64,000 bases of DNA from Streptomyces jeddahensis (GTDB lineage: Bacteria > Actinomycetota > Actinomycetes > Streptomycetales > Streptomycetaceae), in NCBI RefSeq assembly GCF_001642995.1, contig NZ_LOHS01000094.1, positions 27,831 to 91,830 of the forward strand. Reading direction: 5' to 3'. The notes below the pieces were generated by a model. The model worked only from the letters and a program-made list of their open reading frames with translations. It was not told the DNA's origin and ran no database searches. Of the stretch, positions 6,971 to 15,582 are shown piece after piece (positions within the stretch are counted from its first letter, which is position 1; each line of letters starts with the position of its first letter). The translations under genes and the position numbers were made by a program.

Positions 6971-8665
6971 GTGGTCGTGCCGAAGCTCCGCAGGAAGCGC
7001 GAACTGCGCATGATCGCGGCCCCCTTCACCGTTGCCGCGCCGTCCGGGGCCCGTATCCGGGACCGTCTTCCGCTGACCGGCGAAGAGGCCGAGGTTCTGC
7101 GCCAGGTGGGCGAGCACAACGGCCGCCACCAGCGGGCTGACCTGGCCGAGCGCATCCGTATCGGCAAGGTCAAGGCTAAGGACACCCGCCGTGCGGAGCG
7201 GAAGAAGAAACTGACCGCGGCGTCCTCTTCGCGTTGGGCGGGGGCCATGACCAGGGCAAGCGAGGATCAGTACCAGCTGTCGATGCGGGTACTGTTCGAT
7301 GAGCGGGCCAGTCTGCGCCGAGCCATCCGCACCATCAGCAAGCGCCTCGCGGTCCCCTGCGGGCAGCGCAAGGGGAAGGTGCGCGGCTACGCCGATCAGA
7401 ACGAACGCTTCCAGAAGCAGCGCCGCCTGCAGGTCCTCAAGGCCCGACTCGCCCGCGTTGAGCAGCGGATCGACGCGGGGCGTCCGAGCATTGTGGTCGG
7501 CGGCCGGCGCCTGGCCAGGATCCGGCACAACCTGGAGAAGGCCCATCTCACTGCGGCCGAGTGGGGTCAGCGGTGGGAAGCCGAGCGGTTGTTCCTCACC
7601 GCCGATGGCGAGAGCGGTGCACCGTACGGCAACTACACCATCACCGTCGACCCGGCTGACGGCTCGGTGACACTCGTGCTGCCGGAGCCGCTCAGGCACC
7701 TGGCGAACGCACCGAGAGGCAGGTACAAGCTCTCCTGCGCCGTCTTCTTCCACCACCGGCGCCAAGAATGGCTCGACCGCGTGGAGGCGCACTGTGCCGT
7801 TCGGTACGACTTCGTCCACGAGCCGACCCGGGACCGTTGGTACCTCGATGCCTCCTGGTCCGCCGACAAGGCCGTCCTCCCCTGCCCCGAAGAGATCAGG
7901 CAGTTCGGTGAGCGGATGCTCGGCATCGACCTGAACGCCGACCACCTCGCCGCCTACGTGCTCGACCAGCACGGCAACCCCATCGGCGAGCCCATCACCA
8001 TCCCGCTCGACCTGACCGGCCCGGCCAGCCAGCGCGACGGCAGGTTGAGGGCAGCGATCAGCAACCTGATCACCATCGCGAAGGAGCACCACTGCGTCGG
8101 AATCGCAGTGGAGAACCTCGGCTTCGATGACGCCCGCCAGGTTGGACGGGAGACTATGGGGCGAGGCAGGCGAGGCAAGAAGTTCCGCCGCACCGTGGCT
8201 GGTATCCCCACCGCCCGATTCCGTGAACGCCTGCGCGGCATGACCTTCCACGCCGGACTCGTCGTCATCGCTGTCGACCCTGCATACACCAGCAAGTGGG
8301 GCGGCCAGCACTGGAAGACCCCACTCCAAGACCAGAACAAGACCAACGTCACGCGACACCACGCAGCCGCGGTGGCGATCGGCCGGCGTGGCCTGGGACA
8401 CCGAATCCGGCGTCGGCCAGGTGTGACCGCCCACCACCAGAGGATGGTGGAGCGGAGAGCTACCGGCCAGGCTGTATTCGTTCCCAGGCCACGCGGGACC
8501 ACGAGCCCACCCAGGACAGCGGGCACGCCAAACGGAGGCGGCAAGACCCGACCGTGCCGAGGTGACCAACTCGTGCTGTTCCCCGATCTCGAAGACCGTT
8601 CGCGAGGTCACCGGACCACCTGTCCGGAATCATGCGAGTCGGCCAACACTGGCCAACATCGCTAG
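6971..8665 (+). CDS. tnpB: TnpB-like RuvC-fold protein of an IS607-type element
   Basis: A 564-residue relative of TnpB, the RNA-guided nuclease of IS200/IS605/IS607 elements. RuvC-I is seen as MLGIDLNADHLAAYVLD (Asp near residue 319), RuvC-II as IAVENLGF (Glu near 378), and the DPAYTS motif near 437 aligns with the segment that normally precedes a CXXC zinc ribbon. Here it continues SKWGGQHW with no cysteines, and the RuvC-III position reads TRHHAAAVAIGRR, with His where TnpB has Asp. It is longer than typical TnpB (about 400 residues), with a basic coiled N-terminal half and a proline/arginine-rich tail. GTG 6971 has a strong ribosome site. Nuclease activity is uncertain. Confidence 0.8.
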   Translation: MVVPKLRRKRELRMIAAPFTVAAPSGARIRDRLPLTGEEAEVLRQVGEHNGRHQRADLAERIRIGKVKAKDTRRAERKKKLTAASSSRWAGAMTRASEDQYQLSMRVLFDERASLRRAIRTISKRLAVPCGQRKGKVRGYADQNERFQKQRRLQVLKARLARVEQRIDAGRPSIVVGGRRLARIRHNLEKAHLTAAEWGQRWEAERLFLTADGESGAPYGNYTITVDPADGSVTLVLPEPLRHLANAPRGRYKLSCAVFFHHRRQEWLDRVEAHCAVRYDFVHEPTRDRWYLDASWSADKAVLPCPEEIRQFGERMLGIDLNADHLAAYVLDQHGNPIGEPITIPLDLTGPASQRDGRLRAAISNLITIAKEHHCVGIAVENLGFDDARQVGRETMGRGRRGKKFRRTVAGIPTARFRERLRGMTFHAGLVVIAVDPAYTSKWGGQHWKTPLQDQNKTNVTRHHAAAVAIGRRGLGHRIRRRPGVTAHHQRMVERRATGQAVFVPRPRGTTSPPRTAGTPNGGGKTRPCRGDQLVLFPDLEDRSRGHRTTCPESCESANTGQHR

Positions 8666-8774
8666 GAGCGGTAGGGTCCGGATCGGGTCCCGCCCTTCCG
8701 GGCGAGCCCATGGAACCCGGTCGGGCATGCCCGTCCTCGCGCACACCCGGCCCGCCCCAGCGAGGTGAACAACG
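8666..8774 (+). other. element right end / possible guide-RNA region
   Basis: This GC-rich stretch after tnpB contains a small hairpin CGCCC-TTCC-GGGCG at 8691-8704 and a near-repeat of GGCCAACA at 8641 and 8651 just inside tnpB. In TnpB systems the guide RNA comes from the 3' end of tnpB and the element's right end, so such an RNA would lie here. No conserved RNA fold can be proven by eye. GAGGTGA at 8762-8768 is the ribosome site of the next gene. Confidence 0.35.
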
Positions 8775-9575
8775 GTGAAACTGGCCTTCTCCACCCTCGG
8801 CGTGCCGGGGCTTCCCATCCCCGACGTGGTACGGCTCGCGGCCGAGCACGGCTACCACGGCGTCGAACTACGCGCCCACGAGGAGGAGCCGGTCCACCCG
8901 GGCATCGTCCTCACCGAACGGGCCGACGTCGCCGCCGAGTTCAAGGCGGCCGGCATCCAGATCCTGGGAATCGCGGGGTACGCGCGCGTGGCGGCGCCCG
9001 GCGAGGACGAGCCGGTGCTCGCGGAGATCCGCGGCCTGCTGGAACTCGCCCGGGACCTCGGCGCGCCGTTCATCCGCGTCTTCCCCGGCGGCGGCACGAA
9101 GCAGACCGCCGAGGAGGCCGACGCGACGGCCGCCCGCCGGCTGGGCACCGCCGTGGAGTACGCCGGCGACCTGGGCGTACGCATCCTCCTGGAGACCCAC
9201 GACTCGCACCGCACGGGCGCCGCCGCCACCCGCGTCCTCGGCCAGGTGGGCCATCGCCGCCTCGGCGCCCTGTGGGACGTGATGCACACCTGGCTCGGCG
9301 GAGAGCAGCCCTCCGAGACGTACGCCGCGCTGTCGCCGTATCTCGGCTACGTCCAGGTCAAGGACATCGCGTCAGCCGAGGACACGACACCCCTGCCGCT
9401 CGGCGCCGGCGTCCTGCCGCTCACCGAACTGGTGGACATCCTCAGCCGGAACGGCTGGGACGGCTGGCTGTGCTGGGAGTACGAGAAGCGCTGGTACGAG
9501 GCCGCGGCGCCGCTGCCCGGCCTGCTGGGGCCGGGCAGGACGCACCTCGCACGCCTGCTCAACGAGTCCGCGTGA
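8775..9575 (+). CDS. sugar phosphate isomerase/epimerase (TIM barrel)
   Basis: A 266-residue xylose-isomerase-like barrel. Metal-site candidates are Glu in ILLETHDSHR near residue 140, Asp and His in ALWDVMHTWLG near 175, and Glu in WLCWEYEKRW near 240. GTG 8775 follows GAGGTGA at good spacing and yields the strand KLAFSTLGVPG typical of the family N-terminus. It is the second barrel isomerase in the first 10 kb. It may belong to the same sugar or cyclitol pathway as the operon at 68-3218, with the intervening accessory DNA inserted later; this is inference from function and position only. Confidence 0.88.
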   Translation: MKLAFSTLGVPGLPIPDVVRLAAEHGYHGVELRAHEEEPVHPGIVLTERADVAAEFKAAGIQILGIAGYARVAAPGEDEPVLAEIRGLLELARDLGAPFIRVFPGGGTKQTAEEADATAARRLGTAVEYAGDLGVRILLETHDSHRTGAAATRVLGQVGHRRLGALWDVMHTWLGGEQPSETYAALSPYLGYVQVKDIASAEDTTPLPLGAGVLPLTELVDILSRNGWDGWLCWEYEKRWYEAAAPLPGLLGPGRTHLARLLNESA

Positions 9576-9600
9576 CCGGCTCGCAGGGCACGCCACGGAC

Positions 9601-10644
9601 CTAGGCCGGGGCGTTCTCCTCGAGTTCCTCCTCCAGCTTCCGATCACCGTGGTAGTACGCGTGGCTCCATCCGGTCGCGGCGGCGGCCTGCGGGGAGAGC
9701 CGCTGCACGCCGGACGGGCGTGCGGACGGGTGTGCGGCCCGCTGCGCTGCAGACACCGCCGCGGGCGCGGGTACGGCGGGCGGTACGGAGCCGTCCGCGC
9801 GCGCGGGTTCTGCCGCGGTGGGCTGGGGAGTCGCCGCGGCGGGCCGCTTGCCCCGCCGTTCGAAGGCATAGGCGGCAACGAGGAGCAACGCTCCGGCCAC
9901 GACCCAGAGCGCGAGCCGCAGGACGTACCCTCCGACGTCGAGGCCGTCGAAGTACACGATGTTCCGTGCCGCCTCGAGGAACCCGGCTCCGTTCCAGAAC
10001 GCGTGCAGAGCGCCGAAGAACCCCGGCTGGAGCGCCGGTTCGAAGATTCCGCCGCACGAGGTGAAGTTCAGCGCCACGAACATGATCGTCATGCTGAGCG
10101 TCGTCCAGCGCTTGAAGAACGTGTGCAGGCCGGTCCCGACCCAGACGATGCCCAGCGAGTACAGCCAGGACAGAGCCCAGACTGCGGCGAGGTCGTGGTC
10201 GACGAAGCCGAAGACGGGGCCTGCGAAGAGCAGCCCGAGGATGCTCACGACGAACGAGGTTCCCACTCCGATGAGCGCCCGGATTCCGGTGGCGAGGACA
10301 GCGCCCGCGCCGCCGATGACGGCCACCGACGCATAGGAGCCGATGCTGACGGCGACGAGCAGGAAGAACAGCGCCTGACCGGTCGGGTCGTTCTCGCCCA
10401 GCGAGACGACGTCGGTGACCTCGAGGGGCCGATGCTCCGCCGCGGCGACCTGCGTGAACACCTTCTGCACGACGGTGGCCGTGGTCTCGGAGCCGCCCTT
10501 GGCGATCAGCAGCTCCGGATGCCCGGCGCTCGGGACGAAGGCGCCGGACACCTCGCGCTCCTGCAGCCGGGAGACCGCGGCGTCGCGCGAGGCGACCGTG
10601 CGGATGTCGAGCGCGTCACCGGCCTTGTCCTGCAGCGTCTGCGC
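9601..10644 (-). pseudogene. 5'-truncated ABC-2/DUF3533-like membrane protein
   Basis: The frame is open for 347 codons from just after a TAG at 10645-10647 to a stop at 9601-9603, with plausible homologous sequence (AQTLQDKAGDALDIRTVASR) right up to that TAG. There is no start codon until a GTG at 10551, which falls inside the extracellular domain. The remainder has five to six membrane segments in the YhgE/DUF3533 style and a Pro/Ala-rich tail ending KLEEELEENAPA. The normal cytoplasmic N-terminus and first membrane helix are absent. Loss of the 5' end next to the divergent marR-type gene points to a deletion. An internally initiated product seems unlikely to be functional. Confidence 0.7.
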
Positions 10645-10655
10645 CTAGATGGGCC

Positions 10656-10687
10656 ATACAACTACATTCTGTTGTATCATACAACTA
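10656..10687. promoter_or_regulatory. MarR operator with three half-sites and promoter
   Basis: ATACAAC at 10656-10662 and GTTGTAT at 10671-10677 form an inverted repeat, and a third ATACAACT follows at 10679-10686. TATCAT at 10675-10680 is a plausible -10 for the marR-type gene. The site overlaps the promoter, as expected for an autorepressing MarR protein that also controls the divergent transporter. Confidence 0.7.
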
Positions 10688-10709
10688 GATGGTCGCGAGA
10701 GGGGTGCCT

Positions 10710-11201
10710 ATGAGCGACGTGAGCGACGTGAGCGAGGAGAGCCTCGCCCGGGAGACCGCCAGTCAGGCGATCGCGCGAGAGGTGATCGCACTCACCCGGC
10801 GGGCTCGCGCCGCAGCCGCCCAGCTGCACCCGGAGCTCTCCCTCGTCACGCACACGATCCTGACGCACGTGAGCGACCAGCGAGGCTGCAACGCGACCGA
10901 TCTCGCGGCGCATTACATGCTCGACAAGTCCACGGTCAGCAGGCAGGTCTCGGCCCTGTTGAGAATGGGCCTGCTCGCGCGCCGGCCGGACCCCCGCGAC
11001 CACCGTGCGCAGATCCTCGAGGTGACCGAGGCCGGGTACAGCGCCCTGGCGGCGGCAGCCCGCAGCCGCCAGGCGATGTTCGACGACCGCCTGGGCGACT
11101 GGGGCACGAGTGACCTGGTGCGCTTCGCCGCCTACCTGGAGCGGTACAACCGGACACTCCCCCGCGGCGGCAGGCCGGCAGCAGGCGACACCGTCGCCTG
11201 A
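10710..11201 (+). CDS. MarR family transcriptional regulator
   Basis: A 163-residue MarR repressor with helices around CNATDLAAHYMLDKSTVSRQ (residues 63-82) and the wing RRPDPRDHRAQILEVTEAG. ATG 10710 has GAGAGGGG six bases before it; an in-frame ATG at 10689, 8 bases behind the -10, could give a leaderless form seven residues longer. It is divergent from the truncated membrane protein gene and overlaps a three-half-site palindrome that it most likely binds. With its target broken, it may now control only itself or distant genes. Ligands are probably lipophilic compounds, as in the family. Confidence 0.9.
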   Translation: MSDVSDVSEESLARETASQAIAREVIALTRRARAAAAQLHPELSLVTHTILTHVSDQRGCNATDLAAHYMLDKSTVSRQVSALLRMGLLARRPDPRDHRAQILEVTEAGYSALAAAARSRQAMFDDRLGDWGTSDLVRFAAYLERYNRTLPRGGRPAAGDTVA

Positions 11202-11249
11202 GCGTGGCGACGCCTCCGCACAGGTGAACGCCTCACTCGTAGGAGGCCG

Positions 11250-12179
11250 TTACTCGGCCAGTGCCGGCGACTTGGCCGGGGGTGCGACCTCCACCGGAAG
11301 AATCGCCTTCGCCTGGCGGCTCCCCCCGGCCCCGGCGAGCGACGTCAGCGCCACCCCGCCCACCAGCAGCGCCGCCGCGCACCACCGCAGCGGGCTCACC
11401 GGCTCGCCCAGGAACAGCGCAGCCGCCGACATCCCGAAGACGGGCACGAGGAGCGAGAAGGGCGCGACCGTGGAGGCCGGATGGCGGCGGAGCAGCCAGC
11501 CCCAGGCGCCGAAGCCGAAGACCGTGGTGATCCAGGCGACGTAGACGATGACGCCCGCGCCCTGCCAGTCGAGGGAGCGCAGGGCGGCGAGGTCCGCGGA
11601 CGGGCCCTCGGTGAGCAGGGACAGCAGGAGCAGCGGCAGGACCGGGACCGTACTGACCCACACCATGAAGTTGAGCGAGTCCGGCGGGGACGCCTTGCGG
11701 GTCAGGACGTTGGAGACGCCCCAGCAGGCGGCGGCCGCGATGACCAGCGCGAAGGCGAGGAGCGGCCCGGACGCGCCCTCGTCCACCGCGGCGACCGCGA
11801 CGCCGCCGAGGGCCACCACCATGCCCGCGACACGGACACGTCCGGGCCGCTCGCCCAGCACAACCATGGCGAACAGGGCCGTGAACACGGCCTGGATCTG
11901 CAGCACGAGCGACGACAGGCCGGCGGGCATGCCCGCGTCCATGCCGACGAAGAGCAGCCCGAACTTCGCCACACCGAGGGCGAGTCCGACCGCCACGATC
12001 CACTTCCAGGCGACCTTGGGCCGCCCCACGAAGAAGACCGCGGGCAGCGCCGCCACCAGGAAGCGCAGGGCCGAGAAGAGCAGCGGCGGGAAGTGGTCGA
12101 GGCCGACCTCGATGACGGTGAAGTTCACGCCCCAGACGGCGGCGACGAGGACGGCGAGACAGATGTGTACGGGACGCAT
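11250..12179 (-). CDS. EamA/DMT family metabolite exporter
   Basis: A 309-residue membrane protein with ten predicted helices in two five-helix EamA repeats, including AAVWGVNFTVIEVGLDHFPP early in repeat one and AAACWGVSNVLTRKA opening repeat two. Drug/metabolite transporters of this type export amino acids or other small metabolites across the cytoplasmic membrane. ATG 12179 is preferred to an in-frame start at 12203, because the family N-terminus begins RPVHICLAVLVAAVWG. It is divergent from a LysR gene 111 bases away, the standard arrangement for an exporter controlled by that regulator. Confidence 0.9.
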   Translation of the reverse strand: MRPVHICLAVLVAAVWGVNFTVIEVGLDHFPPLLFSALRFLVAALPAVFFVGRPKVAWKWIVAVGLALGVAKFGLLFVGMDAGMPAGLSSLVLQIQAVFTALFAMVVLGERPGRVRVAGMVVALGGVAVAAVDEGASGPLLAFALVIAAAACWGVSNVLTRKASPPDSLNFMVWVSTVPVLPLLLLSLLTEGPSADLAALRSLDWQGAGVIVYVAWITTVFGFGAWGWLLRRHPASTVAPFSLLVPVFGMSAAALFLGEPVSPLRWCAAALLVGGVALTSLAGAGGSRQAKAILPVEVAPPAKSPALAE

Positions 12180-12290
12180 GCAGTGAGCATCGTCGGCCAC
12201 CACCGTGAAGCACCAGCGCGAGTTCCTTCATGGTTGGATGAAGTATCGCTTACGCATGCGTCGGCCCGAGCCGACTTCGAGGAGGTCCCC

Positions 12291-13208
12291 ATGCTCGATC
12301 TCCAGCGGCTGCGCGCCCTGCACGCCGTCTCCGTCCACGGCACGGTCGGCGCGGCCGCGGCCGCCCTCGGTTACACCCCGTCCGCCGTGTCGCAGCAGCT
12401 GGCGAAGCTGGAGCGGGAGACCCGGACGGTCCTGCTCGAACGGCATGGACGCGGGGTCCGGCTCACCGACGAGGCGTGCCAACTCGCCGATACAGCAAGT
12501 GAGTTGATGGCGATCGTCGAGCGAGCCGAGACGGAGTTGGAGGAGCGGCGGGGGCTGCCCGCCGGGCGGCTGACCGTGGCAGCGTTCGCCTCGGCGGCAC
12601 GCGGCCTGCTCCCCCGCGTACTGGCCGATCTGGCCGCGCGCCATCCGGCGCTGGACGCCCGGCTGACCGAGGTCGACCCGCATCTCTCCGTCGACCTCGT
12701 GGCCAAGGGCGCCGTCGACGTGGCCGTCGCGCACGACTGGGACATCGCGCCGCTGCCCGCCCCGCCCGGCGTCGAACAGGCCGTCATCGGCGAGGACCTG
12801 TGCGATCTGCTCGTACAGGCCGGGCATCCGCTCGCGGGGCGGCAGTCCGTACGCCGCGAGGACCTCAAGCAGGAGCGGTGGGTGTGCCAGCCGCCGGGGC
12901 GGGTCTGTCACGACTGGCTCGTCCGCACACTGCGCGCGGCCGGTTGCGAGCCGGACATCGCGCACCAGGCGGACGAGAACCCGACGCTGGTGGCGCTCGT
13001 CGCGGCCGGGCTCGGCATCGCACTGCTGCCCCGGCTCGGGCGCGGCCCGCTGCCCGACGGCGTCGTCGAGGTGCGGCTCGACCCCGTGCCCGTACGGCGG
13101 TTGTACGCGCTCTGGCGGACCGGGGCGGCGCGGCGGCCCGCGATCGCGGAGACGGTCAGTACCCTGCAGGCCCACTGGCCTGCCGCCTCGGCACACGCGC
13201 CCCTGTGA
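12291..13208 (+). CDS. LysR family transcriptional regulator
   Basis: A 305-residue LysR protein. The N-terminal winged helix is MLDLQRLRALHAVSVHGTVG with AAAAALGYTPSAVSQQLAKL, and residues 90-290 form the effector-binding domain. Of several in-frame codons, ATG 12291 is chosen because GAGGAGG sits at 12279-12285; reading further upstream would cross into the divergent EamA gene. It most likely activates or represses that exporter in response to its substrate. Nothing else is nearby downstream. Confidence 0.93.
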   Translation: MLDLQRLRALHAVSVHGTVGAAAAALGYTPSAVSQQLAKLERETRTVLLERHGRGVRLTDEACQLADTASELMAIVERAETELEERRGLPAGRLTVAAFASAARGLLPRVLADLAARHPALDARLTEVDPHLSVDLVAKGAVDVAVAHDWDIAPLPAPPGVEQAVIGEDLCDLLVQAGHPLAGRQSVRREDLKQERWVCQPPGRVCHDWLVRTLRAAGCEPDIAHQADENPTLVALVAAGLGIALLPRLGRGPLPDGVVEVRLDPVPVRRLYALWRTGAARRPAIAETVSTLQAHWPAASAHAPL

Positions 13209-13606
13209 GCGCCGGCGCACCAACTTCGCGGAATCTCCGCGATACGGGGAACCTGTGCCCAAGCGCCCGCGTCAAACGGGCATGCTGACGGATGAGTCTC
13301 CGCAGAGCGGTGTCGGCCTCGCTGCTGGCTGCGATCGCTGACCACCCCTCTCCACCGCCTGCGGCCGGCAGCACGCCGTCACCGGCGCGCCCCCCTCCAA
13401 CTGCGCCGGTGACGGCCCCTCATCCCGGCCCGGGAATCCGCTCGTTGCGTAGCCCTTGCCCGGTGCGTTCCTGCCCCGGCACCCGCGCGCACCCTTGACT
13501 GTAAGAAATTGTCAGGATATCCGTGGCGTCGCGGAAGTTTCCTTCAATCGCCTTCTCCACCACGCCCCTCCATGGATCCCACGGATCTCCTCCGGAAGGA
13601 GCGCAC
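13209..13606. other. 398-bp intergenic region with promoter for the GH3 gene
   Basis: A short hairpin TCGCGGA-ATC-TCCGCGA at 13226-13242 may end LysR transcription. TTGACT at 13495-13500 and TATCCG at 13518-13523 are 17 bases apart and form the best vegetative-type promoter in the window, in front of the GH3 gene. A 68-codon frame from 13292 begins MSLRRAVSASLLAAIAD, resembling the start of a secretion signal, and then becomes proline-rich; no ribosome site or homology supports it, and it may be a remnant. Confidence 0.5.
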
Positions 13607-15451
13607 GTGCAGTACAGACACTCCGGAACCTCCAGACGCACTCTCCTCGCTGCCACCGCGGGCGCGGCCGCCGCCCTGACCGCAGGCGCCGGCCCAGCGC
13701 ACGCCGACGCGGACGGCGCGGCCGACGCGAACGCGGGCAGCGGCCAGGACGACAGGCTCAAGGCGCTCATATCCCGTATGAGCCTCGAGGAGAAGGTCGG
13801 CCAGCTCTTCGTGATGCGGGTGTACGGCCACTCCGCGACCGAACCGGACCAGGCCGACATCGACGCCAACCTCAAGGAGATCGGGGTCAGAACGGCCGCC
13901 GAACTCATCGCCGAGTACCGCGTGGGCGGGATCATCTACTTCGCCTGGGCGCACAACACCCGTGATCCGCACCAGATCGCGGACCTGTCCAACGGCATCC
14001 AGGAGGCCGGGCTCTCCCTCCCAGGCGGCCTGCCCCTGCTCATCTCCACCGACCAGGAGCACGGCATCGTCGCGCGCGTGGGCAAGCCCGCGACGCTGCT
14101 CCCGGGCGCGATGGCGCTCGGCGCCCGGGGTTCGCGGTCCGACGCGCGCCGGGCCGCGCAGATCGCGGGAGCCGAGCTGCGCGCGATGGGCATCCGGCAG
14201 AACTACGCGCCGGTCGCCGACGTGAACGTCAACCCGGCCAACCCCGTCATCGGCGTACGGTCGTTCGGCGCCGACCCCGAAGCGGTGGCCGGACTGGTCG
14301 CCGCCCAGGTCAAGGGCTACCAGAGCGCGGACATCGCCGCGACGTCCAAGCACTTCCCGGGACACGGCGACACCGAGACCGACAGCCACTACGGCTTCCC
14401 GGTCATCGAGCACACCACGGAGCAGTGGGGGCAGCTCGACGCGCCGCCGTTCCGGGCAGCGATCGCAGCCGGCATCGACTCGATCATGACCGCGCACATC
14501 ATGGTCCCGGCGCTCGACCCGTCCGGCGACCCGGCCACGCTCTCGCACCCCATCCTCACGGGCATCCTGCGCGAACAGCTCGGCTACGACGGCGTCGTGG
14601 TGACGGACTCGCTCGGCATGGCGGGCGTACGCCAGAAGTACGGCGACGACCGCGTCCCCGTCCTCGCGCTCAAGGCGGGCGTCGACCAGCTGCTGAATCC
14701 GCCCAGCCTCGACACCGCCTGGAACGCGGTCCTGAACGCGGTCAAGGGCGGCGAGCTGACGGAGGCGCGGCTCGACGAGTCGATCCTGCGCATCCTGCGG
14801 CTGAAGGCGAAGCTCGGGCTCTTCACGGACCCGTACGTCTCCCATGAGGGCGTCCACCGGACCGTCGGCACCGACGCGCATCTCGCGGCGGCGGACCGCA
14901 TCGCCGAGGAGACGACGACCCTGCTGGTGAACGAGCAGGGCCTGCTGCCGCTGTCGCGCCTGACCCACAAGAACGTGCTGGTCGTGGGCGCGGATCCGGC
15001 CTCCCCTTCCGGCACGACCGGTCCGCCCACGGCCGTACTCGCGGGCGCGCTCTCCGAACTGGGTTTCTCCGCCACGGCACTCTCCACCGGCACGGCACCC
15101 TCGCAGGCGAAGACCGACGAGGCGGTGGCGGCGGCCCGGGGGAAGGACGCGGTGGTCGTCGGCACGTACAACGTCTCGGCTACGAGCTCTCAGCGCAGCC
15201 TCGTCGACGCGCTGATCGCCACCGGCGTGCCGGTCGTCGCGGTGGCGATCCGCAACCCGTACGACGTGGCGCAGCTGCCCGGCGTCGGCGCGTGCGTCGC
15301 CGCGTACTCCTGGACGGACGTGGAACTCCGCGCCGCGGCAAGGGTGATCGCGGGCCGCGCACAACCGGAGGGCAGGCTGCCGGTTCCTGTGCAGCGGACG
15401 GACGACCCGTCGCAGGTGCTGTATCCGATCGGCTACGGACTGTCGTACTAG
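13607..15451 (+). CDS. secreted glycoside hydrolase family 3 protein (beta-N-acetylhexosaminidase-like)
   Basis: A 614-residue Tat-exported enzyme: residues 8-38 carry SRRTLLAATAGAAAALTAGA and an AHA cleavage-like site. The GH3 catalytic barrel has the NagZ-type KHFPGHGDTETDSHYG motif around residue 250, whose Asp-His pair serves as acid/base in hexosaminidases, and the nucleophile Asp in VVVTDSLGMAGV near 333. A second alpha/beta domain fills residues 440-614. It probably releases N-acetylglucosamine from wall peptidoglycan or chitin fragments. The GTG at 13607 has GGAAGGAG five bases ahead; an upstream in-frame ATG at 13523 would place a non-secretory peptide before the signal and is rejected. 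Confidence 0.92.
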   Translation: MQYRHSGTSRRTLLAATAGAAAALTAGAGPAHADADGAADANAGSGQDDRLKALISRMSLEEKVGQLFVMRVYGHSATEPDQADIDANLKEIGVRTAAELIAEYRVGGIIYFAWAHNTRDPHQIADLSNGIQEAGLSLPGGLPLLISTDQEHGIVARVGKPATLLPGAMALGARGSRSDARRAAQIAGAELRAMGIRQNYAPVADVNVNPANPVIGVRSFGADPEAVAGLVAAQVKGYQSADIAATSKHFPGHGDTETDSHYGFPVIEHTTEQWGQLDAPPFRAAIAAGIDSIMTAHIMVPALDPSGDPATLSHPILTGILREQLGYDGVVVTDSLGMAGVRQKYGDDRVPVLALKAGVDQLLNPPSLDTAWNAVLNAVKGGELTEARLDESILRILRLKAKLGLFTDPYVSHEGVHRTVGTDAHLAAADRIAEETTTLLVNEQGLLPLSRLTHKNVLVVGADPASPSGTTGPPTAVLAGALSELGFSATALSTGTAPSQAKTDEAVAAARGKDAVVVGTYNVSATSSQRSLVDALIATGVPVVAVAIRNPYDVAQLPGVGACVAAYSWTDVELRAAARVIAGRAQPEGRLPVPVQRTDDPSQVLYPIGYGLSY

Positions 15452-15458
15452 CTGCGCA

Positions 15459-15485
15459 GTCCGGCGTACGCGACGTACGCCGGAC
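15459..15485 (+). terminator. hairpin terminator after GH3 gene
   Basis: GTCCGGCGTACG (15459-15470), loop CGA, CGTACGCCGGAC (15474-15485): a perfect 12-bp stem starting 7 bases after the GH3 stop. No U-tract follows, as is usual in Streptomyces. Confidence 0.75.
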
Positions 15486-15582
15486 ACCCGGCACACCACC
15501 CCCAAGAGACGCAAATCCCCTGCACATCCGGCGTGTGCGCGTTCCGGCAGGTCACGCTTGATGGATCTATGGGGGGTTGGTC

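Larger units (their letters stand above)
6210..8770 (+). mobile_element. IS607-type insertion element (approximate limits)
   Basis: A serine recombinase with an N-terminal MerR-like helix-turn-helix followed in the same direction by a TnpB-like gene is the defining arrangement of IS607-family elements. These elements lack terminal inverted repeats and make no target duplication, so the ends cannot be fixed from one sequence. The left limit is placed just before a TTGTAGGCCAC motif at 6217 and the right limit in the structured stretch before the isomerase start at 8775. It separates the MarR-GNAT gene from that isomerase. Confidence 0.7.

Noticed and set aside
4502..8774. Integrative element or prophage around the IS607 genes
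   Set aside because: No tRNA, integrase other than the IS607 recombinase, or flanking direct repeats were found.
11481..12290. Very long open frame preceding the LysR gene
   Set aside because: It runs antisense through the whole EamA gene with shadow codon usage; the LysR start at 12291 has a strong ribosome site and matches the family N-terminus.
13292..13498. 68-codon frame starting MSLRRAVSASLLAAIAD
   Set aside because: The start resembles a signal peptide but the remainder is proline-rich without homology or ribosome site; mentioned only as a possible remnant.
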